From positions 135,617,587 to 135,681,586 of the forward strand of contig CP136061.1 of NCBI GenBank assembly GCA_032622095.1: a DNA stretch of 64,000 nucleotides, given 5' to 3'. This document shows positions 52,709-61,161 of the stretch, piece after piece. Within the stretch, counting starts at the first letter, position 1. Each line of letters begins with the position of its first letter. This DNA comes from Siphonodentalium dalli. Its lineage: Eukaryota; Mollusca; Scaphopoda; Gadilida; Siphonodentaliidae. The notes beneath the pieces are model-generated. The model saw only the letters and a list, made by a program, of their open reading frames with translations, searched no databases and was not told where the DNA came from. The position numbers and the translations under genes are program-made.

Positions 52709-52800
52709 GCCTCGGTAGCGCAGTAGGCAGCGCGTCAGTCTCATAATCACAAAATGACAGAGCAATCTGAAGGTCGTGAGTTCGATCCTCACTCGGGGCA
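52709..52800 (+). tRNA. tRNA-Met (CAT), 19-nt intron
   Basis: Block 4 unit 4; as at 1732. Confidence 0.96.
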
Positions 52801-53029
52801 GAAATCTTTTGCCTGTGATTTTTAATGTTACCCTTCGGAGCAGATCCATTTTGACAGCCAAGTTGAAAGAAAAAGAAAACCATCAAAATGTTCTTTTCTG
52901 TCTGGATTTTGGTTGGCAGAAACAGCAAACAAGCTATGTGAAATATCAAACTCATAGAGATGGTGCCAAGAAGTTCACAGGTCAACTGTCGCTTCCATGT
53001 GAGCAAGCAAAATGCAAACAAAAAAGTAT

Positions 53030-53144
53030 TGTCAGAAGTGGGGTTCGAACCCACGCCCACATTCGTGGACCAGAACTCCCATAACCTCGAACGAGGAAGG
53101 CAGTACCTTGAGTCTGGCGCCTTAGACCACTCGGCCATCCTGAC
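53030..53144 (-). tRNA. tRNA-Leu (CAA), 31-nt intron
   Basis: Block 4 unit 4; as at 728. Confidence 0.97.
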
Positions 53145-53399
53145 TTATGAAATGAAGACCAAAACTGTTGGAGTCCCGCGCGCACGCACGTGGTTACAGC
53201 TGAAGAGCAAGTTCTCTGTAATTTCGGCATACTAATTAATATTCACGTATTTTGTCAACAGATTTGCTGAAACGTCGCACAAACTTTTAGTGAACATGGA
53301 TTCGGGTGACGTCACATGTAGTTTTTAGACCGATTTTTTGTTATAAGAAATTTTCAAATGCACGTTTTACAGTTTATAAGAGCTTATTCCAACACCGAA

Positions 53400-53472
53400 G
53401 TTTCCGTAGTGTAGTGGTTATCACGCTCGCCTAACACGCGAGAGGTCCTGAGTTCGAGCCTCAGCGGAAACA
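53400..53472 (+). tRNA. tRNA-Val (AAC)
   Basis: Block 4 unit 4; as at 1099. Confidence 0.97.
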
Positions 53473-53702
53473 ACCGGAAAAGTTTTGCTGAGTTTTGCCT
53501 ACAGACAAATAATGTTTCGTGTTGCCCGTGGCCAAAGTACTCACACTAAACTGAAACTTGATTGCCAAAATACATTTTTGTATGACTGAAAGCCCCTCAA
53601 TTTACTGACCGTCGATCAGTTTTGCTTGAGATGAAGAATAAAACACAAACACTTAAAATTGCGTTATTTGTCAAAAACAAAATTGATTCACCAACTAAAA
53701 TT

Positions 53703-53775
53703 TGTTCCCGCTGGGGCTCGAACCCAGGACCTCTCGCGTGTGAAGCGAGCGTGATAACCACTACACTACGGAAAC
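53703..53775 (-). tRNA. tRNA-Val (CAC)
   Basis: Block 4 unit 5; lies at the switch point of the chimeric A/B unit. Confidence 0.97.
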
Positions 53776-54032
53776 TTCGCATACTGTTACAATTTTAAAT
53801 GCGCTCGGGATGATTCGACTAGATCAAAACTTACTTCGGTCTGAGAAAATGTTATGACGGTTAGATAGCTTCCTAATTCCCGCGCAGTACGACCTGATCA
53901 CGATGGACAAACTGAGGTTGCACAAATTAATGCCCCGGGCATAGCATCAATCAACATGAAGACAACATTTTGTTCAAAGTTATACCGGTACACTATAATA
54001 TAGTACCCAAACTGTTAGGAAAATCCCCATGT

Positions 54033-54124
54033 GCCTCGGTAGCGCAGTAGGCAGCGCGTCAGTCTCATAATCACAAAATGACAGAGCAATCTGAAGGTCG
54101 TGAGTTCGATCCTCACTCGGGGCA
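54033..54124 (+). tRNA. tRNA-Met (CAT), 19-nt intron
   Basis: Block 4 unit 5; as at 1732. Confidence 0.96.
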
Positions 54125-54353
54125 GAAATCTTTTGCCTGTGATTTTTAATGTTACCCTTCGGAGCAGATCCATTTTGACAGCCAAGTTGAAAGAAAAAGA
54201 AAACCATCAAAATGTTCTTTTCTGTCTGGATTTTGGTTGGCAGAAACAGCAAACAAGCTATGTGAAATATCAAACTCATAGAGATGGTGCCAAGAAGTTC
54301 ACAGTTCAACTGTCGCTTCCATGTGAGCAAGCAAAATGCAAACAAAAAAGTAT

Positions 54354-54468
54354 TGTCAGAAGTGGGGTTCGAACCCACGCCCACATTCGTGGACCAGAAC
54401 TCCCATAACCTCGAACGAGGAAGGCAGTACCTTGAGTCTGGCGCCTTAGACCACTCGGCCATCCTGAC
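54354..54468 (-). tRNA. tRNA-Leu (CAA), 31-nt intron
   Basis: Block 4 unit 5; as at 728. Confidence 0.97.
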
Positions 54469-54723
54469 TTATGAAATGAAGACCAAAACTGTTGGAGTCC
54501 CGCGCGCACGCACGTGGTTACAGCTGAAGAGCAAGTTCTCTGTAATTTCGGCATACTAATTAATATTCACGTATTTTGTCAACAGATTTGCTGAAACGTC
54601 GCACAAACTTTTAGTGAACATGGATTCGGGTGACGTCACATGTAGTTTTTAGACCGATTTTTTGTTATAAGAAATTTTCAAATGCACGTTTTACAGTTTA
54701 TAAGAGCTTATTCCAACACCGAA

Positions 54724-54796
54724 GTTTCCGTAGTGTAGTGGTTATCACGCTCGCCTAACACGCGAGAGGTCCTGAGTTCGAGCCTCAGCGGAAACA
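54724..54796 (+). tRNA. tRNA-Val (AAC)
   Basis: Block 4 unit 5; as at 1099. Confidence 0.97.
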
Positions 54797-55026
54797 ACCG
54801 GAAAAGTTTTGCTGAGTTTTGCCTACAGACAAATAATGTTTCGTGTTGCCCGTGGCCAAAGTACTCACACTAAACTGAAACTTGATTGCCAAAATACATT
54901 TTTGTATGACTGAAAGCCCCTCAATTTACTGACCGTCGATCAGTTTTGCTTGAGATGAAGAATAAAACACAAACACTTAAAATTGCGTTATTTGTCAAAA
55001 ACAAAATTGATTCACCAACTAAAATT

Positions 55027-55099
55027 TGTTCCCGCTGGGGCTCGAACCCAGGACCTCTCGCGTGTGAAGCGAGCGTGATAACCACTACACTACGGAAAC
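55027..55099 (-). tRNA. tRNA-Val (CAC)
   Basis: Block 4 unit 6 (subtype A); as at 77. Confidence 0.97.
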
Positions 55100-55356
55100 T
55101 TCGCATACTGTCACAATTTTAAATGCGCTCGGGATGATTCGACTAGATCAAAACTTACTTCGGTCTGAGAAAATGTTATGACGGTTAGATAGCTTCCTAA
55201 TTCCCGCGCAGTACGGCCTGATCACGATGGACAAACTGAGGTTGCACAAATTAATGCCCCGGGCATAGCATCAATCAACATGAAGACAACATTTTGTTCA
55301 AAGTTATACCGGTACAATATAATATAGTACCCAAACTGTTAGGAAAATCCCCATGT

Positions 55357-55448
55357 GCCTCGGTAGCGCAGTAGGCAGCGCGTCAGTCTCATAATCACAA
55401 AATGACAGAGCAATCTGAAGGTCGTGAGTTCGATCCTCACTCGGGGCA
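55357..55448 (+). tRNA. tRNA-Met (CAT), 19-nt intron
   Basis: Block 4 unit 6; as at 1732. Confidence 0.96.
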
Positions 55449-55677
55449 GAAATCTTTTGCCTGTGATTTTTAATGTTACCCTTCGGAGCAGATCCATTTT
55501 GACAGCCAAGTTGAAAGAAAAAGAAAACCATCAAAATGTTCTTTTCTGTCTGGATTTTGGTTGGCAGAAACAGCAAACAAGCTATGTGAAATATCAAACT
55601 CATAGAGATGGTGCCAAGAAGTTCACAGGTCAACTGTCGCTTCCATGTGAGCAAGCAAAATGCAAACAAAAAAGTAT

Positions 55678-55792
55678 TGTCAGAAGTGGGGTTCGAACCC
55701 ACGCCCACATTCGTGGACCAGAACTCCCATAACCTCGAACGAGGAAGGCAGTACCTTGAGTCTGGCGCCTTAGACCACTCGGCCATCCTGAC
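55678..55792 (-). tRNA. tRNA-Leu (CAA), 31-nt intron
   Basis: Block 4 unit 6; as at 728. Confidence 0.97.
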
Positions 55793-56047
55793 TTATGAAA
55801 TGAAGACCAAAACTGTTGGAGTCCCGCGCGCACGCACGTGGTTACAGCTGAAGAGCAAGTTCTCTGTAATTTCGGCATACTAATTAATATTCACGTATTT
55901 TGTCAACAGATTTGCTGAAACGTCGCACAAACTTTTAGTGAACATGGATTCGGGTGACGTCACATGTAGTTTTTAGACCGATTTTTTGTTATAAGAAATT
56001 TTCAAATGCACGTTTTACAGTTTATAAGAGCTTATTCCAACACCGAA

Positions 56048-56120
56048 GTTTCCGTAGTGTAGTGGTTATCACGCTCGCCTAACACGCGAGAGGTCCTGAG
56101 TTCGAGCCTCAGCGGAAACA
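56048..56120 (+). tRNA. tRNA-Val (AAC)
   Basis: Block 4 unit 6; as at 1099. Confidence 0.97.
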
Positions 56121-56350
56121 ACCGGAAAAGTTTTGCTGAGTTTTGCCTACAGACAAATAATGTTTCGTGTTGCCCGTGGCCAAAGTACTCACACTAAACT
56201 GAAACTTGATTGCCAAAATACATTTTTGTATGACTGAAAGCCCCTCAATTTACTGACCGTCGATCATTTTTGCTTGAGATGAAGAATAAAACACAAACAC
56301 TTAAAATTGCGTTATTTGTCAAAAACAAAATTGATTCACCAACTAAAATT

Positions 56351-56423
56351 TGTTCCCGCTGGGGCTCGAACCCAGGACCTCTCGCGTGTGAAGCGAGCGT
56401 GATAACCACTACACTACGGAAAC
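56351..56423 (-). tRNA. tRNA-Val (CAC)
   Basis: Block 4 unit 7 (subtype B); as at 77. Confidence 0.97.
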
Positions 56424-56680
56424 TTCGCATACTGTCACAATTTTAAATGCGCTCGGGATGATTCGACTAGATCAAAACTTACTTCGGTCTGAGAAAATGT
56501 TATGACGGTTAGATAGCTTCCTAATTCCCGCGCAGTACGACCTGATCACGATGGACAAACTGAGGTTGCACAAATTAATGCCCCGGGCATAGCATCAATC
56601 AACATGAAGACAACATTTTGTTCAAAGTTATACCGGTACACTATAATATAGTACCCAAACTGTTAGGAAAATCCCCATGT

Positions 56681-56772
56681 GCCTCGGTAGCGCAGTAGGC
56701 AGCGCGTCAGTCTCATAATCACAAAATGACAGAGCAATCTGAAGGTCGTGAGTTCGATCCTCACTCGGGGCA
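56681..56772 (+). tRNA. tRNA-Met (CAT), 19-nt intron
   Basis: Block 4 unit 7; as at 1732. Confidence 0.96.
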
Positions 56773-57001
56773 GAAATCTTTTGCCTGTGATTTTTAATGT
56801 TACCCTTCGGAGCAGATCCATTTTGACAGCCAAGTTGAAAGAAAAAGAAAACCATCAAAATGTTCTTTTCTGTCTGGATTTTGGTTGGCAGAAACAGCAA
56901 ACAAGCTATGTGAAATATCAAACTCATAGAGATGGTGCCAAGAAGTTCACAGGTCAACTGTCGCTTCCATGTGAGCAAGCAAAATGCAAACAAAAAAGTA
57001 T

Positions 57002-57116
57002 TGTCAGAAGTGGGGTTCGAACCCACGCCCACATTCGTGGACCAGAACTCCCATAACCTCGAACGAGGAAGGCAGTACCTTGAGTCTGGCGCCTTAGACC
57101 ACTCGGCCATCCTGAC
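57002..57116 (-). tRNA. tRNA-Leu (CAA), 31-nt intron
   Basis: Block 4 unit 7; as at 728. Confidence 0.97.
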
Positions 57117-57371
57117 TTATGAAATGAAGACCAAAACTGTTGGAGTCCCGCGCGCACGCACGTGGTTACAGCTGAAGAGCAAGTTCTCTGTAATTTCGGC
57201 ATACTAATTAATATTCACGTATTTTGTCAACAGATTTGCTGAAACGTCGCACAAACTTTTAGTGAACATGGATTCGGGTGACGTCACATGTAGTTTTTAG
57301 ACCGATTTTTTGTTATAAGAAATTTTCAAATGCACGTTTTACAGTTTATAAGAGCTTATTCCAACACCGAA

Positions 57372-57444
57372 GTTTCCGTAGTGTAGTGGTTATCACGCTC
57401 GCCTAACACGCGAGAGGTCCTGAGTTCGAGCCTCAGCGGAAACA
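57372..57444 (+). tRNA. tRNA-Val (AAC)
   Basis: Block 4 unit 7; last Val-AAC of the array. Confidence 0.97.
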
Positions 57445-57674
57445 ACCGGAAAAGTTTTGCTGAGTTTTGCCTACAGACAAATAATGTTTCGTGTTGCCCG
57501 TGGCCAAAGTACTCACACTAAACTGAAACTTGATTGCCAAAATACATTTTTGTATGACTGAAAGCCCCTCAATTTACTGACCGTCGATCATTTTTGCTTG
57601 AGATGAAGAATAAAACACAAACACTTAAAATTGCGTTATTTGTCAAAAACAAAATTGATTCACCAACTAAAATT

Positions 57675-57747
57675 TGTTCCCGCTGGGGCTCGAACCCAGG
57701 ACCTCTCGCGTGTGAAGCGAGCGTGATAACCACTACATTACGGAAAC
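57675..57747 (-). tRNA. tRNA-Val (CAC), D-stem variant
   Basis: Last Val-CAC. The plus strand has cactacattacgg, which changes G10 to A and breaks the G10-C25 pair within the A box. Terminal copies of an array are expected to escape homogenisation; this one may be decaying. Confidence 0.88.
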
Positions 57748-58004
57748 TTCGCATACTATCACAATTTTAAATGCGCTCGGGATGATTCGACTAGATCAAA
57801 ACTTACTTCGGTCTGAGAAAATGTTATGACGGTTAGATAGCTTCCTAATTCCCGCGCAGTACGACCTGATCACGATGGACAAACTGAGGTTGCACAAATT
57901 AATGCCCCGGGCATAGCATCAATCAACATGAAGACAACATTTTGTTCAAAGTTATACCGGTACACTATAATATAGTACCCAAACTGTTAGGAAAATCCCC
58001 ATGT

Positions 58005-58054
58005 GCCTCGGTAGCGCAGTAGGCAGCGCGTCAGTCTCATAATCACAAAATGAC
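58005..58054 (+). pseudogene. tRNA-Met (CAT), truncated at the array end
   Basis: The 5' exon and the first 13 bases of the intron (to AATGACA) are intact. Unrelated sequence then begins (ctgtaacttag), so the 3' exon is absent. Confidence 0.93.
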
Positions 58055-58969
58055 ACTGTAACTTAGTGTAAGAGAGCAATATATCCACATTTTTTCTATA
58101 GTAAATTCTCATTGTGATTTGGCGAACCCCTTGAGGTACAGAGTTTGATTGACACAATGTGTACGTTGTTTACATCATCGTTCCTGTATCGTTTGGTGTC
58201 AAACCAAATCTACGGTCGATCAGGGCATGCCACACTTGATAGGAATCGACCTTTAAGAAATGAAAATCGGTTTCCAATTAACAGATGTGTACGTTTGTAT
58301 ATATTGACCTCTCAGAGAGTTTGAACTCTGCAACACTTAAGTCACGCCCACAGAGCACATCAATGTTCACCACCTGTATTCAGACGGCAGTATCTCCCAA
58401 ACGCCTCAACGTGCGGAGCTGCCTGATGCGTCATTTGAACGGAGACATGCTAGGCTTTTCCATGATGTACAAGTTGAATCTGCGCATGCGCGTATATACG
58501 GACCCCCCCCCCCGTTGAAAATTAAACAGACACTTCTCCCAAAATGTGACTTGTAGTTTGCAGGGTTCTAATCATGTGCAACCAGATTGAAAGTGTGAGT
58601 TTCGCTCAGAATGCAGCATGTTATAAACGTGGTGTGTTGGGCCTGGGTCTAGTATACTAGTCCCAGGTTGGGCGACGATTTATCTCGTGGCCGGCTCTCA
58701 GGTGGCGTTTTTCGGGCGACGAGATATTTCGTCACCGGCGCCGAATAAGTTAATGTACAGTGTTTGATTGACGTGATATGCACGTTGTCGAATATTATGA
58801 TCTCAAGCCGCGCCCACAAAGTACATAATTTCCCCCCACATATACCCAGAGGTCTCTATCTCCTGAACGCCTCAACGTGCGGAGCTGCCTAATACGTCGT
58901 TTGAACGGAGACCCCATGAAATGTCTCCCAAAAATGTGACTTGTAATCCCAAAATGTGACTTGTAATAT
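58055..58969. other. Right flank of the array, diverged duplications, no gene
   Basis: Two diverged copies of one sequence lie at 58129-58560 and 58752-58960. They share GTTTGATTGAC, CGCCTCAACGTGCGGAGCTG and CCCAAAATGTGACTTGTA. A C11-type homopolymer is near 58503. Two imperfect copies of GGGCGACGA..ATTT follow a 26-bp palindrome. No coding region is supported. Confidence 0.7.
58642..58667. repeat. 26-bp palindrome
   Basis: CCTGGG-T-CTAGTATACTAG-T-CCCAGG: self-complementary except for a single T/T mismatch in each arm. Confidence 0.85.
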
Positions 58970-58975
58970 AAAAAG

Positions 58976-59545
58976 AATTTATAATTTCACAAAATCTAAT
59001 TATTGATATCACTGAATGCTTTCTATTTTGTGATATCATATATTCGATTTTATGATATCATATTAAATACATTTTATAATATCTCTAATTCAAATTAAAG
59101 ATATCATATATGCATATTGTGATATCAATAAATACTAGTTATTTTACGATATCACATATTCGATTTTATGATATCACTAAATCACGGGCACCGTTCTTCT
59201 ATTTATTACATATTTAGTGATATCAATAATTCGTTTTATGATATCATTAATGAATATATTATATCACAAAATCGAATATATAATATCATTAAATATTTTA
59301 TGGTATCACAAAATCGAATTATTGATATCACAAAATAGATAAGTATTTAGGGATATCAATAATTCGATTTTGTGATATCACAAAATGTTGAGCAATTAGT
59401 GATATCACGAAACGATGTTAAGATATCACAATATGGAATTATTAATATAATAAATTAATTTTGTGATATCACAAAATCGAATATATGATAACACAAAATA
59501 TGTAAGCATTTATTGATATCAATAATTTGATTTTATGATATCACT
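58976..59545. repeat. AT-rich GATATC palindrome repeats
   Basis: About 17 GATATC sites in under 600 bp, mostly inside TTTTGTGATATCA or TGATATCACAAAAT, often separated by TCGATT or AATAAT. The spacing is irregular (about 20-50 bp), so this is not a simple satellite. Confidence 0.85.
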
Positions 59546-60400
59546 AGCTGGGGTACCCGGCGTTGCTCGGGTGAATGTGTATACTGTTCGTGGCCCTTCG
59601 AAGTCTTTTAAATAATTCATCTGGGGTAAATAGCACATATTGCATGACTCCAGCCCTCGAAATTAGGTAAAATGTCCCACAGTAAATTTATTGCTGTGGC
59701 CTGTTAGATTCCACATGTTGCCGTGGCATTGCTTATTGCAGTGATCAATTTGGAGGACTGTGACTCTCTATATAAAGTTACATCTATCTTTTAAGTTGAT
59801 CAGAAAATCTCTTTATTGCTAATTATTGGTGCCCCTTTAAGTCATTTGAGGTCAACAGCACCTAACCTATGACATTTCCAGCATCATTTTACTTTTATGC
59901 AGCAATTATCCCAAATATCTTATAGTAAACATTCTTTATTGATCATATCATTTATTAACACCTTTTAAATTCAGGGTGGAATGCACCTATCCGATGACAC
60001 TCCACAGGTCAATTTATCTCGAATGTTTCAATTTTCACCGACCATATTGCAACCATTTTTGATATATAAATATTTAATTAAATTACTTGTGCCCTTTTAA
60101 GACATTTGAGGTCAACAGGATCTATCTAACAAGATTCCCCCCCCCCCCCCAAGGTCAAATTACCCATATGTACAAATTTTCATCTCTGAGTGTCCAGCTG
60201 TTTGGTCGCCTATATCCAAATATATAAAAATAATTATTGGCACCCTTTTAAGACATCTGAGGTCAACGGGGCCTATCTATTAACACTCCCAGTGTCAAAT
60301 TACCCCTATATACAAATTTTCAGCTTGGATGGTCCTGCCGTTTGGTCGACTATATGCAGACAAACAAACAAAATTGAGTTTTATTAGTTTTATAAAGATA
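59545..60400. repeat. Repeat-like sequence nested in the GATATC element
   Basis: It begins TAGCTGGGGTACCCGGCGTT and ends near TTTTATAAAGAT, interrupting the GATATC repeats on both sides. Inside, a motif of the form gcaCCCTTTTAAG.CAT.TGAGGTCAAC recurs at about 59829, 60089 and 60240, with a weaker copy near 59960. No ORF. The family was not identified. Confidence 0.55.
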
Positions 60401-60404
60401 AAAT

Positions 60405-60610
60405 TATTTAATGATATCACAAAATGTTGAAGGAATAGTAGACCAGCTATGCCATTTTCTATTTTGATATCTTAAAATGAATTAGTGATATCAAACATTC
60501 AATTTTATGATATCACAAAATGAATTTATGATATCATAAAATCAAATTAGTGATATCACTAAATGCTTACTATTTTGCTATAGGAATAATTTGATTTTGT
60601 GATATCATAA
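60405..60610. repeat. GATATC palindrome repeats, second tract
   Basis: Six or more GATATC sites in TTTTATGATATCACAAAATG-type context; same family as 58976-59545. Confidence 0.8.
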
Positions 60611-60929
60611 GATATCTAATGTTATTATATCATCCTAAACTTTCTTCTAAAACTATGTCATATGGAAAAGGAGTTGATAAATAACGATATCTACCTTATT
60701 TTCTTATAAATAGGAATGATGGGTTAATAATAAGCCCACATGAGGTCGTGAGTTATTAATAGGAATTGTAGGTCGATATAAACCCCTGGGTTGAATTTTG
60801 ACTTGTTGAATCACATTGAACATTGTGCATTCAATGGAACCATGTACATTATATTCATGGGTCAGTAAGGTATTTCAGCCCTAAGGGGCATGATAACATT
60901 GGCAGATCATATAATAAAACACTTATTGA
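60611..60929. other. Non-coding AT-rich stretch
   Basis: No gene or clear repeat seen, apart from short GGGTTAATAATAAGCCC and TAATAGG motifs. Confidence 0.6.
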
Positions 60930-61051
60930 ATTGCTTCGAGGTTGAAGGAGGATTTATGAACCCTTGGAAGTTAATATTCACCTCGGCCTGCATCCTCGTT
61001 GAATATTAACTTCCTCGGGTTGATAAATCCTCAGGTCAACCTCGAAACAAT
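60930..61051. repeat. Long inverted repeat (hairpin, about 52-bp arms)
   Basis: The left arm 60930-60982 and right arm 60999-61051 are complementary over GTTTCGAGGTTGA, AGGATTTAT, AACCC and GGAAGTTAATATTCA with a few mismatches, around a 16-bp loop. Confidence 0.85.
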
Positions 61052-61161
61052 GCAAAAAATGTCTAATATCATATATTCGATTTTGTGACATCATGTATTC
61101 ATTTTGTGATATCGCAAAATGAATTATTGATATCACAAAATAGGTAATAAATAGAAGAACG

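Larger units (their letters stand above)
47815..58054. repeat. Tandem tRNA array, block 4 (about 7.7 units of 1324 bp)
   Basis: Every unit lacks one T in the Leu to Val-AAC spacer (cgcacgcacgtgg instead of cgcacgtcacgtgg) and has GTTGGAGTCC, unlike blocks 1-3. Two subtypes alternate: A (gatcagtttt, acaatataat) at 48301, 50949, 54921 and B (gatcattttt, tacgacctg) at 49625, 52273, 56245, 57569. The unit at 53597 begins as A and continues as B. The array ends at 58054 within a tRNA-Met intron. Confidence 0.97.
59192..61161. mobile_element. Foldback-type DNA element with long terminal inverted repeats
   Basis: The ends are exact 17-bp inverted copies, CGTTCTTCTATTTATTA at 59192-59208 and its complement at 61145-61161. 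Similarity continues without gaps for about 97 bp inward on each side, with roughly 15 mismatches. The arms contain the GATATC motifs. No transposase ORF and no clear target duplication are seen. The interior holds another inserted repeat (59545-60400) and a long hairpin. An old non-autonomous foldback element is the best reading. Confidence 0.6.

Noticed and set aside
1-58054. CRISPR-like or satellite-only interpretation of the regular repeats
   Set aside because: The unit is over 1.3 kb and consists of clear eukaryotic tRNA genes with spacers.
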